Shown piece after piece: positions 35,796 to 43,874 of a stretch of 64,000 nt of DNA. The position numbers were made by a program, and so were the translations under genes. Under the pieces are notes generated by a model, which was not told the DNA's origin, searched no databases, and saw only the letters and a list, made by a program, of their open reading frames with translations. Each line of letters starts with the position of its first letter. Within the stretch, counting starts at the first letter, position 1. Source of the DNA: CAMBRQ01 sp945870325 (GTDB taxonomy: Bacteria > Bacillota > Clostridia > Lachnospirales > Lachnospiraceae); contig NZ_JBNPMC010000004.1 of the NCBI RefSeq assembly GCF_050313795.1, forward strand, positions 62,001-126,000. Reading direction: 5' to 3'.

Positions 35796-37063
35796 AAGTA
35801 CTGATAGTAGGAAGCGGCGGAAGAGAACATGCAATTGCATATTGTGTAGCAAAGAGTGATAAGGTGGACAAGATATATTGTACTCCGGGAAATGCCGGAA
35901 TCGCAGAATATGCAGAGTGTGCACCGATTGGCGCAATGGAATTCGAGAAGATCGTTGCGTTTGCAAAAGAAAAGGAGATTGATCTGGTAATCGTAGGTAT
36001 GGATGATCCGCTGGTAGGCGGTCTGGTTGATGAACTGGAGGCGGCAGGAATTCGTGCATTCGGACCAAGAAAGAATGCAGCGATCCTGGAAGGTTCCAAA
36101 GCATTTTCCAAAGACCTGATGAAGAAATACAATATCCCAACGGCAGCGTACGAGAATTTCACAGATCCAGACAAGGCGCTCGCATACCTTGAGACAGCAA
36201 AATTCCCAATCGTCTTAAAGGCAGATGGCCTTGCACTTGGAAAAGGTGTGTTGATCTGCAATAATCTGGAAGAGGCTAAAGAAGGCGTGCAGACGATTAT
36301 GCTGGATAAGAAATTCGGTTCTGCCGGTAATGAAATGGTCATCGAAGAATTCATGACCGGACGTGAAGTCTCCGTCCTTTCATTCGTGGATGGCAATACG
36401 ATTAAAACTATGACTTCTGCACAGGATCACAAACGTGCAGGAGATGGCGATACGGGTCTGAATACCGGAGGAATGGGAACATTCTCTCCAAGCCCGTTCT
36501 ATACTAAAGAAGTGGAAGAATTCTGTAAGAACCATATCTTCCAGGCTACGGTAGATGCTATGAAAGCAGAAGGAAGACCGTTCAAGGGCGTTATTTTCTT
36601 TGGACTGATGCTGACAGAAGACGGACCAAAGGTTCTGGAGTATAATGCAAGATTCGGAGATCCGGAAGCGCAGGTAGTTCTTCCGAGAATGAAGAATGAT
36701 ATTATCGAAGTATTAGAGGCATGTATCGATGGAACACTTGACCAGGTAGATCTGCAGTTCGAGGATAATGCGGCAGTGTGTGTTGTGCTTGCAAGCGAAG
36801 GATACCCGGTGAAGTATGATAAGGGGCTTCCGATTCGTGGATTGGATGAGTTCAAGAAGCAGGAAGGATATTATTGCTTCCATGCAGGAACAAAATTCGA
36901 TGGAGATCAGATTGTGACCAATGGCGGACGTGTGCTGGGTATTACGGCTAAGGGCAAGGACTTGAAAGAAGCAAGGGCTCATGCATACGCTGCTACAGAG
37001 TGGGTGCAGTTCGATAATAAGTTTATGCGGCATGATATCGGGAAAGCGATAGATGAGGCATAA
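35792..37063 (+). CDS. purD: Phosphoribosylamine-glycine ligase
   Basis: The 423-residue ATP-grasp enzyme shows VGSGGREHAIAY, KADGLALGKGV, and EYNARFGDPEAQVVLPR. It makes GAR from phosphoribosylamine and glycine. ATG overlaps the purN stop (ATGA). Two bases after its stop begins repeat copy 2A, in place of an ordinary terminator. Confidence 0.96.
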   Translation: MKVLIVGSGGREHAIAYCVAKSDKVDKIYCTPGNAGIAEYAECAPIGAMEFEKIVAFAKEKEIDLVIVGMDDPLVGGLVDELEAAGIRAFGPRKNAAILEGSKAFSKDLMKKYNIPTAAYENFTDPDKALAYLETAKFPIVLKADGLALGKGVLICNNLEEAKEGVQTIMLDKKFGSAGNEMVIEEFMTGREVSVLSFVDGNTIKTMTSAQDHKRAGDGDTGLNTGGMGTFSPSPFYTKEVEEFCKNHIFQATVDAMKAEGRPFKGVIFFGLMLTEDGPKVLEYNARFGDPEAQVVLPRMKNDIIEVLEACIDGTLDQVDLQFEDNAAVCVVLASEGYPVKYDKGLPIRGLDEFKKQEGYYCFHAGTKFDGDQIVTNGGRVLGITAKGKDLKEARAHAYAATEWVQFDNKFMRHDIGKAIDEA

Positions 37064-37064
37064 G

Positions 37065-37416
37065 ATGGGAATTTAATGGAGAAAATAGATTCTTGGAAAG
37101 TGTACGGTGCAAGGGCAGGGAAGTTGTGGGCTGTGGCCGGATCATTTCGCCAAGACCTCGTAACAGAAAAAGATATCGTCAGTTCTAACCGGGTATATTC
37201 GCCGTAAGCCCTTGATGGCCTTACGACTCAGATGCCCTCGAAACCAGGACTTGTGGTCCTGGTTTCGCACGAACTGACGGTATCTTTTTCTACAACGGGG
37301 CCTAAGGCGAAATAATACGGTCACAGCCCACAACTTCCCTGCCCTTGCACCTGACATTTCCGTGGACTCAAGGCTTTCTCCAGTGGGAGATTCCGGCGAA
37401 GGATGTGGGGGGAGCG
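37065..37416 (+). repeat. Structured repeat, copy 2A
   Basis: It starts ATGGGAATTTAATGGAG two bases after the purD stop and shares its first ~45 bases with copy 1A. Outer arms 37106-37135 / 37322-37351 pair perfectly over 30 bases; middle arms 37165-37185 / 37271-37291 pair 20 of 21; inner hairpins include 37239-37266 with a perfect 12-base stem. The tail CCTGACATTTCCG, GATTCCGGCGAAGG is as in the other copies. Stem sequences are unlike those of copy 1A. Confidence 0.75.
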
Positions 37417-37538
37417 TTATTGATGGGGAGTATGTTTAGAGTATGTTAAGAGTGCAAAAAGTGTAGGAGAGTGTGGGGGATGTAATCACATCTAATATAT
37501 GTCGTATAGTTGTTTTGCACTTCACTGGTTTCGCCAAT

Positions 37539-37582
37539 ATTACATACCCTAATGCCCAAAACCCTGAGTCATAGTATGTAAT
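37539..37582 (+). repeat. Stem-loop in the spacer of locus 2
   Basis: ATTACATACC (37539-37548) pairs with AGTATGTAAT (37573-37582), like the three units in locus 1. Another perfect hairpin, ATTGCCGC/GCGGCAAT, lies at 37615-37632. The rest of 37417-37778 contains no convincing gene. Confidence 0.45.
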
Positions 37583-37778
37583 CATCAATAATCTGGTCTA
37601 ACACTGCCAAGATTATTGCCGCTGGCGGCAATACTTCATACACATCCATCAGCAATCCGGTTTCCACTAATTCCAACTAGTTCCAAGCGGTTCTAACTAT
37701 CAACATGTTTGCTTATCTTAGTTTGCTTGTCTTAATTTACTTACCTTATCTTATTTCAACCGTCATTTCCTGCCAATA

Positions 37779-38126
37779 CCGTTCCCCATTGCACTTCCGC
37801 CAGGAATCCTTCCCGTTCATGAAGAGTTACACATACGAATGTCAGGCAAAGAGGGGCAGTATGGGCGTTCGTATCCGTAGAAGAGCCGTACAAGCCGTTA
37901 GTGAAAAAGAGGTCTGAAATTAGGAGGACTTCTGTACTACCAGTACAGAAGTTCAGACTATCGCGGACGGAAAATCATCAAGATTTTGCGTCCGCTATAG
38001 TCGATGCCTAATTTCAGACCTCTTTTGAACTTACGGATTGTAGGCGACTGGAGTCGGATCTGAACGCCCATGCTGCCCCTCTCTGCCGTACACTCCACAT
38101 ATACTCTTCCAGAACAAAGTTCCCCT
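37779..38126 (-). repeat. Structured repeat, copy 2B
   Basis: Read on the minus strand it starts AGGGGAACTTTGTTCT, overlapping the TAG stop of the RpiR gene, and ends with GATTCCTGGCGGA and GGAACGG. Outer arms 37845-37876 / 38056-38087 pair 28 of 32, middle arms 37905-37924 / 38007-38026 pair 20 of 20, inner hairpins 37928-37952 (11-base stem) and about 37963-37996. The linkers match copy 1B almost base for base, the stems do not. Confidence 0.75.
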
Positions 38127-38982
38127 AATAATTCCCTAATTCCCCCAGGTACTTGTCGATTTTTTTCAACCGCTTTTCAATTCCCTTCACCTTATGGCTG
38201 ATCGTATCCAGCAATGCCTCGGCCACGAACTGCGGGCCAACCATCGAGTTAAAGAACGCATTGCTATCCACCGGAACGGTAATCAGCACGGTTGCATACT
38301 GTGCCAGAAGCGCGCTCGGCTTATCAGTGATAACGATAATCTTAGCCCCCGCTTCCTGCGCCATTTTTGCTGTCACCCGATCCAGAGAAGAATATCTTGG
38401 GAAACTGAAGATAATCAGGCAGTCTTCTTTGGAGATGTTGCACATATGATCAATTGGGCTGATAGAAGCCGAGTGTGTTGTCTCCACATGTGGGAGCATA
38501 TGTTTTAAATATAACAGAAAATAATCAGCAAGACAGGAGTTGCCGCGGGATGCGGCGATGTATTTGCGTTTGCTGGCAATCATGACATCTGCGGCTTCCT
38601 CGAAAGCAGCAGATGTATTGTGAACGAATACTGCCTCCAGGTTCTTGGCAGCGTTTTTAAAGTGGCGATTGATATAATCAGAGTTGTTATCAAGTTTTGC
38701 TCTTTTCGCTACTCTTTGGGCAGGGACGGTGATCGTGCTGGATATGCTGAGCACTCTGTCCTGATATTCTTTCCTTAATGCTTTTTGGAAATCCATAAAG
38801 CCGCTGAATCCCAGTGAACGGCTGAAACGGATCACAGAGGACTCACTTACGCCAAGTTTCAAGGCAATCTCGGTAGATGTCATAAAACAAGCATCAGCGG
38901 AATTATCTAATATGTATTTGGCAATCATTTTCTGGGTTTTCGTCAAGTCGGCATTATGGATAATTTCTCTTAGTTCATTCAT
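38125..38982 (-). CDS. RpiR-family transcriptional regulator with SIS domain
   Basis: ATG 38982 follows GGAGGTACTTATC on the minus strand. The 285-residue protein has an N-terminal RpiR helix-turn-helix (about 15-75; STEIALKLGVSESSVIRFSRSLGF) and a SIS sugar-phosphate domain (about 120-260; IIFSFPRYSSLDRVTAKMA and ITDKPSALLAQYA). Such regulators respond to sugar phosphates. It is divergent from ald across ~297 bases and could control it; no sugar gene lies nearby. Its stop overlaps the end of repeat copy 2B. Confidence 0.9.
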   Translation of the reverse strand: MNELREIIHNADLTKTQKMIAKYILDNSADACFMTSTEIALKLGVSESSVIRFSRSLGFSGFMDFQKALRKEYQDRVLSISSTITVPAQRVAKRAKLDNNSDYINRHFKNAAKNLEAVFVHNTSAAFEEAADVMIASKRKYIAASRGNSCLADYFLLYLKHMLPHVETTHSASISPIDHMCNISKEDCLIIFSFPRYSSLDRVTAKMAQEAGAKIIVITDKPSALLAQYATVLITVPVDSNAFFNSMVGPQFVAEALLDTISHKVKGIEKRLKKIDKYLGELGNY

Positions 38983-39118
38983 GATAAGTACCTCCGGCAA
39001 TTGATTGACTCTTCTATATAGATTTAACCATGAAATGCTGAAGAATGCAAGTGCAATTGTAAATACAATTTTAAAATATTACACACAATAAAAAGTTTTG
39101 TGAAAAAAATAACTTTTA

Positions 39119-39147
39119 TTGCACATTATACTGCTGTGTGGTAATAT
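39119..39147 (+). promoter_or_regulatory. Possible promoter of ald
   Basis: TTGCAC (39119-39124), 17-base spacer, TAATAT (39142-39147). Downstream, two direct repeats of the form ATATTNTTCANAAAA (about 39169 and 39199) may be regulator sites. The rest of 38983-39279 is AT-rich with no gene. Confidence 0.4.
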
Positions 39148-39279
39148 GATTTTAGAGACAAATGAATAATATTCTTCACAAAAATGATAACGTGAAAAAT
39201 ATTGTTCAAAAAATGTCAAAGTCGGCAAGAGCGACGAACGGTATATATTATTATTCAAAAACACAGGAGGTAGATTCAA

Positions 39280-40398
39280 ATGAAAGTAGGATGCGTAAAA
39301 GAGATTAAGAACAATGAGTTCCGTGTAGGTATGACACCTGATAACGTTAAGAGTTATGTAAATGCAGGTCACGAAGTTTTAATCGAGAAAGGTGCTGGAG
39401 TTGGTTCTGGATTCTTGGATGATGAATATGAAGCAGCAGGCGCTAAGATGATCGATACAGCAAAAGAAGTATGGGATAGCGTAGAGATGATGGTTAAGGT
39501 TAAAGAGCCATTGCCGGAAGAGTATCCATTATTCCATGAAGGACTGATCCTTTATACATATCTTCACCTTGCTGCTGATAAGCCGCAGACAGATGCTCTG
39601 TTGGGCGCTAAGGTTAAGGGTGTTGCTTACGAGACATTGTTCGATCCAAGAAACGGCGGACTGCCACTTCTTGCTCCAATGAGCCAGATCGCTGGACGTC
39701 TGAGTATCCAGGAAGGTGCTAAGTATCTTGAAAAGACATTCGGTGGAGAAGGTGTTCTTCTTGCAGGTGTTCCTGGAACTCCAAAGGCTAACATCGTAAT
39801 CCTTGGTGGTGGTAACGTAGGAACTAACGCTTGTAAGATTGCTGTAGGTATGGGCGCTAACGTAACAATTATGGATATCAGCCTTCCAAGACTTGCATAT
39901 CTTGATGATATCTTCGGAGCACGCATCCAGACATTAGTTTCTACAGATGCTAATATCGAAAAAGCAGTAAAAGAAGCAGACCTTGTTATCGGTAGTGTAC
40001 TGATTCCAGGAAAATCTGCACCGAAGATCTTCAAGAAGAAATATCTCAAAGAGATGAAACCAGGCGCTGTATTCGTAGACGTTGCTGTTGACCAGGGCGG
40101 ATGTGGTGAAACAACAAAGGTTACATACCATGATGATCCGATCTTCATCGAAGACGGTGTTGTTCACTACTGTGTAGGTAACATGCCAGGAGCAGTTCCG
40201 AGAACATCTACAATCGCTCTGACAAACGCTACATTAAGCTATGGTCTGCAGATTGCAAACAAAGGCTTAGAGCAGGCTTGCAAAGACAATGAAGTTATCT
40301 ACTCTGCTATCAATACATATGATGGAAAACTTACATGCAAGAACGTTGCAGATAGTTTTGACTGCTATGAGTATGTAGATATCAAGACTCTTGCTTAA
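39280..40398 (+). CDS. ald: Alanine dehydrogenase
   Basis: The 372-residue protein has the Ald N-terminus VGCVKEIKNNEFRVGMTP, catalytic MVKVKEP (Lys near 74) and YLHLAAD (His near 95), the NAD site VILGGGNVGTNACKIAVGMGA and VAVDQGGCGET (Asp near 270). It converts alanine to pyruvate and ammonia, or the reverse, with NAD. Codon choice leans to GCT, CTT and GTT more than its neighbours, which suggests high expression. AGGAGGTAGATTCAA precedes the ATG; a terminator follows. Confidence 0.96.
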   Translation: MKVGCVKEIKNNEFRVGMTPDNVKSYVNAGHEVLIEKGAGVGSGFLDDEYEAAGAKMIDTAKEVWDSVEMMVKVKEPLPEEYPLFHEGLILYTYLHLAADKPQTDALLGAKVKGVAYETLFDPRNGGLPLLAPMSQIAGRLSIQEGAKYLEKTFGGEGVLLAGVPGTPKANIVILGGGNVGTNACKIAVGMGANVTIMDISLPRLAYLDDIFGARIQTLVSTDANIEKAVKEADLVIGSVLIPGKSAPKIFKKKYLKEMKPGAVFVDVAVDQGGCGETTKVTYHDDPIFIEDGVVHYCVGNMPGAVPRTSTIALTNATLSYGLQIANKGLEQACKDNEVIYSAINTYDGKLTCKNVADSFDCYEYVDIKTLA

Positions 40399-40436
40399 TT
40401 AAGAAAATTCCAAACTTAATTCCTTCAAAGTTGCGA

Positions 40437-40475
40437 AGAGGGCTTACAATTTAGGTTGTAAGCTCTCTTTATTTA
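40437..40475 (+). terminator. Terminator after ald
   Basis: AGAGGGCTTACAA (40437-40449) pairs with TTGTAAGCTCTCT (40456-40468), one G-T pair, followed by T-rich sequence. Confidence 0.8.
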
Positions 40476-40496
40476 TGTTATATTATCTGTATAACA
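40476..40496. promoter_or_regulatory. Probable operator of the GntR/YtrA regulator
   Basis: TGTTATA (40476-40482) and TATAACA (40490-40496) form a perfect 7-7-7 inverted repeat just before the gntR gene, overlapping a likely -10 (TATTAT). Typical of autoregulation in this family. Confidence 0.6.
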
Positions 40497-40523
40497 AAAG
40501 AAGCAATAGAAAAAGGTGATACG

Positions 40524-40904
40524 ATGTTGATTGAGATTGATTTTAACAGTGATGAAGCAATCTATGTACAATTACAGAATCAGATTATTATGGGGATTGC
40601 CATGGATGTGATTCGGGAAGGAGATCCTCTGCCATCGGTAAGGCAGCTTGCTGAGAGGGTAGGCATCAATATGCATACGGTGAATAAGGCGTATACGATA
40701 TTGAAGCAGGAAGGATTTATCAGGCTTGACAGAAGAAAAGGCGCAGTTATTGCGATTGATGTAGACAAAGCCAGAGCACTTATGGAGATGAAGGAGAGGC
40801 TTCGCATATTGCTGGCAAAGGGCAGCTGCAAGAATATTTCCAAAGAAGAAGTGCATGCTTTAGTGGATGAGATATATGACGAGTATGGAAAGGGTAGAAT
40901 GTAA
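40524..40904 (+). CDS. GntR-family regulator, YtrA subfamily
   Basis: The 126-residue protein is the short YtrA type: winged helix (about 10-75; LPSVRQLAERVGINMHTVNKAY and ILKQEGFI) and only a brief C-terminal dimer helix, no ligand domain. It is the first gene of a two-gene unit with clpC, whose ATG follows its stop directly. In many Firmicutes clpC is controlled by CtsR with mcsA/mcsB; here this regulator occupies that place. Confidence 0.9.
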   Translation: MLIEIDFNSDEAIYVQLQNQIIMGIAMDVIREGDPLPSVRQLAERVGINMHTVNKAYTILKQEGFIRLDRRKGAVIAIDVDKARALMEMKERLRILLAKGSCKNISKEEVHALVDEIYDEYGKGRM

Positions 40905-43343
40905 ATGAAGTATACAGAACAGGCGAATGAAGTCTTGCGGATTGCAAAAGATATAGCGAGAGAACTGCATCACCCATACGTGGGAACGGAACATCTTCTC
41001 CTTGGTCTTAGAAAAGTTTATACCGGAGTGGCGGGACAGATTCTGGGGACCAGTGGTGTAGATGAGGAGAAGATTCTGAAAGTGGTGGATGAACTGGTGT
41101 CTCCGGTGGGAGGCGTGACGCTTGCCCATCATCCGGAGATTAGTCCGAGGCTGGAATACATTTTGGAAGAAAGCAAGGAAGAGGCGGCGCATTTCCATTC
41201 AGATAAGATAGGGACTGAGCATATGCTGCTTGCGCTTCTGCATGATGCGGACTGTGTGGCAACAAGGATATTGCTTACGTTGAATATCAACGTGCAGAAG
41301 TTATATCAGGAGATATTCACGGTGCTGGGTGCAGATCCGAAGGAATATCAGGAAGAGATGATGCAGGATGGCAGTAAGAAGCGAGAAGGCGTACTGGAGC
41401 AATATGGAACGGATCTGACTGCCCAGGCAGAAGAAGGGAAACTGGACCCCGTAATTGGAAGGGATGCGGAGATTGGTCGTCTCATGCAGGTTTTAAGCAG
41501 AAGAACGAAGAATAATCCGTGTCTGGTAGGAGAACCAGGTGTTGGAAAGACGGCAGTGATTGAGGGGCTGGCTTCTCAGATCGCGGCGGGAGTTGTTCCG
41601 GAGAGCATGAAAGATAAGAGGATTCTCACGATGGATCTGGCTGGAATGATCGCCGGCTCTAAATATCGAGGAGAATTCGAAGAGAGAATGAAGCGTCTGA
41701 TTCAGGAAGTAAAGACGGCGGGCAATGTGATTCTCTTTTTGGATGAAGTGCATACCATTATAGGCGCAGGAGGTGCGGAAGGTGCGATTGATGCATCGAA
41801 TATATTGAAGCCATCCCTTGCCAGGGGCGAGATTCAGTTGATTGGGGCAACAACGATTGTTGAATACCGCAAGTATATAGAAAAGGATGCAGCACTGGAG
41901 CGAAGATTCCAGCCGATTACAGTAGAAGAGCCAACCGAAGAGCATTGTCTTGCCATCCTAAAAGGGCTTCGGGGAAAATATGAAGAACATCATCATGTAG
42001 AGATTGAAGAAGAAGCGTTAGAATCCGCAGTCAAATTATCGAATAGATATATTAATGACCGATTCCTGCCGGATAAAGCGATTGATGTGCTGGATGAGAC
42101 TTGTTCAAAAGTAAGTCTGAGAGGGTTTAAAGTTCCTGAGAGCGTGTTTGCGCTGGAGGAATCGATTATAGAACTATCGAAAGAACTGGAGGATGCAATT
42201 CGCAGGGGGGATATCCGGGAGGCATCGCTGGTTCGAGGAGAGCAGGAAGCGGCAGAAAAGAGACTTTTGCAGGTCAGGAAGCGCTTTGACAGGAAGAATG
42301 CAGATAGAAAGGTCGTTGTAACGGAAGCCGATATCGCAGATGTAGTATCGCAGTGGACAAAGATTCCGGTTCAGAAACTGGCTGAGTCAGAGAGTGCAAT
42401 GCTGAATAAGTTAGAGCAGACTTTGCATAAACGTGTCATTGGACAGGAAGAAGCGGTGACGGCAGTGTCGAAAGCGATCAAGCGAGGAAGAGTAGGACTA
42501 AAAGACCCGAAACGTCCGATTGGCTCCTTCTTATTCCTTGGACCTACAGGTGTTGGTAAGACAGAACTGTCCAAGGCGCTGGCGGAAGCCTTGTTCGGTA
42601 ATGAGGAATCCATGATCCGGGTAGATATGTCTGAGTATATGGAGAAGCATAGTGTTGCCAAGATGATAGGTTCTCCTCCGGGATATGTGGGGCATGATGA
42701 TGGCGGACAGTTAAGCGAGCAGGTGAGACGCCATCCATACTCTGTGGTTTTGTTTGATGAGATTGAGAAGGCACATCCGGATGTGTTCAATATCTTGCTG
42801 CAGGTATTAGATGACGGTCACATTACAGATTCTCAGGGAAGAAAAGTAGATTTCCGTAATACGGTGATTATTATGACTTCCAATGCAGGAGCGCAGGCGA
42901 TTATCGATCCTAAGAAATTGGGATTTAACGTCAAAGAGGACGCGGCTGGCGATTATAAGCGGATGAAGAGTAATGTTATGAATGAGATTAAGTTAATCTT
43001 CCGTCCGGAGTTCCTGAACAGGATTGATGAGATTCTGGTATTCCATCCGCTGACCGGAGACCAGATGAAGAAGATTGTAGGCTTGATGTGCAAGGAATTG
43101 GTAAAGAGGGCAAAAGACCAATTGGGAATCCAGCTTACGATTCGGGATTCGGTGAAGAAGCACATCGTGGAAACTGGCACGGATCGGAAATATGGGGCGC
43201 GTCCGCTTAGACGTGCGGTTCAGAATCAACTAGAAGATAAACTGGCAGAAGCACTCCTTAGCGGAGAGATCAGACGTGACTCGGAAGTGGTAATTGGAAT
43301 GTCTAAAAAAGAAATAAAATTTGAGATAAAGACTACAAATTAA
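40905..43343 (+). CDS. clpC: Clp protease ATPase ClpC
   Basis: The 812-residue protein has two N-terminal repeats (HPYVGTEHLLLGL and KIGTEHMLLALL), a first AAA+ domain (GEPGVGKTAV near 207-216), a middle helical part (about 400-470) and a second AAA+ domain (GPTGVGKTEL near 546-555; DMSEYMEKHSVAKMIGSPPG). It unfolds proteins for ClpP. It lacks an obvious McsA/McsB partner nearby. Its close coupling to a YtrA-type regulator is unusual. Confidence 0.95.
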   Translation: MKYTEQANEVLRIAKDIARELHHPYVGTEHLLLGLRKVYTGVAGQILGTSGVDEEKILKVVDELVSPVGGVTLAHHPEISPRLEYILEESKEEAAHFHSDKIGTEHMLLALLHDADCVATRILLTLNINVQKLYQEIFTVLGADPKEYQEEMMQDGSKKREGVLEQYGTDLTAQAEEGKLDPVIGRDAEIGRLMQVLSRRTKNNPCLVGEPGVGKTAVIEGLASQIAAGVVPESMKDKRILTMDLAGMIAGSKYRGEFEERMKRLIQEVKTAGNVILFLDEVHTIIGAGGAEGAIDASNILKPSLARGEIQLIGATTIVEYRKYIEKDAALERRFQPITVEEPTEEHCLAILKGLRGKYEEHHHVEIEEEALESAVKLSNRYINDRFLPDKAIDVLDETCSKVSLRGFKVPESVFALEESIIELSKELEDAIRRGDIREASLVRGEQEAAEKRLLQVRKRFDRKNADRKVVVTEADIADVVSQWTKIPVQKLAESESAMLNKLEQTLHKRVIGQEEAVTAVSKAIKRGRVGLKDPKRPIGSFLFLGPTGVGKTELSKALAEALFGNEESMIRVDMSEYMEKHSVAKMIGSPPGYVGHDDGGQLSEQVRRHPYSVVLFDEIEKAHPDVFNILLQVLDDGHITDSQGRKVDFRNTVIIMTSNAGAQAIIDPKKLGFNVKEDAAGDYKRMKSNVMNEIKLIFRPEFLNRIDEILVFHPLTGDQMKKIVGLMCKELVKRAKDQLGIQLTIRDSVKKHIVETGTDRKYGARPLRRAVQNQLEDKLAEALLSGEIRRDSEVVIGMSKKEIKFEIKTTN

Positions 43344-43400
43344 TATATTTTTGAGATATAATAGGTGATACAAAAGAAGAGCCTTAGGAGGAGAAGACAA

Positions 43401-43814
43401 ATGGCAGCAGTGAAAGAACTATTGAAAACTGAAGCGGATGGAACGCTTAGTTTTGGGGACTATACTTTGGACAGCAAGACGAAACTGGATGGGTTCGAAT
43501 TCCAAGGAGATTTATATAAGGTAAAGACTTTTGCAGAGATTACCAAGTTGGAGAGAAACGGTATGTTCGTATATGAATCTGTGCCGGGAACCGCGGTTTG
43601 GAATTTTAAAGCAAGCGCAGATCTCGTATCATTTAAGGTATCTGGTGTGAAAGATGCACAGTTTACGCTGGAGTTAGAGGCTGACAGTGAGTATGTAGTA
43701 TATATGGATGATGTCAATGTGGGAGATATGAAGACGAACTTAAGTGGGAAACTGAGTGTAAGTGCTGAACTGGAGCCGGATAAATGTGTGGAAGTGAAGG
43801 TTGTTAAGAAGTAA
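43401..43814 (+). CDS. Conserved protein of unknown function
   Basis: ATG 43401 follows TAGGAGGAG. The 137-residue acidic protein begins AAVKELLKTEADGTLSFGDY and continues with beta-strand-rich sequence (DLYKVKTFAEITKLERNG, FVYESVPG). I have the impression that similar clostridial proteins are auto-named 'endosialidase', but nothing here supports that activity. It has no signal peptide. Lies between clpC and radA with its own terminator. Confidence 0.7.
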   Translation: MAAVKELLKTEADGTLSFGDYTLDSKTKLDGFEFQGDLYKVKTFAEITKLERNGMFVYESVPGTAVWNFKASADLVSFKVSGVKDAQFTLELEADSEYVVYMDDVNVGDMKTNLSGKLSVSAELEPDKCVEVKVVKK

Positions 43815-43833
43815 ATATACGTTTGTAAGGAAG

Positions 43834-43857
43834 GGGCTGCCTGGTGCAGCCCTTTTT
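43834..43857 (+). terminator. Terminator between the unknown gene and radA
   Basis: GGGCTGC (43834-43840) pairs with GCAGCCC (43846-43852), followed by five T. radA begins 18 bases later, so some readthrough is likely. Confidence 0.7.
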
Positions 43858-43874
43858 GTGAATGGAGAGTTAAG

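Noticed and set aside
37705..37917. 70-residue plus-strand frame
   Set aside because: Overlaps structured repeat 2B and matches the repeat, not a protein family.
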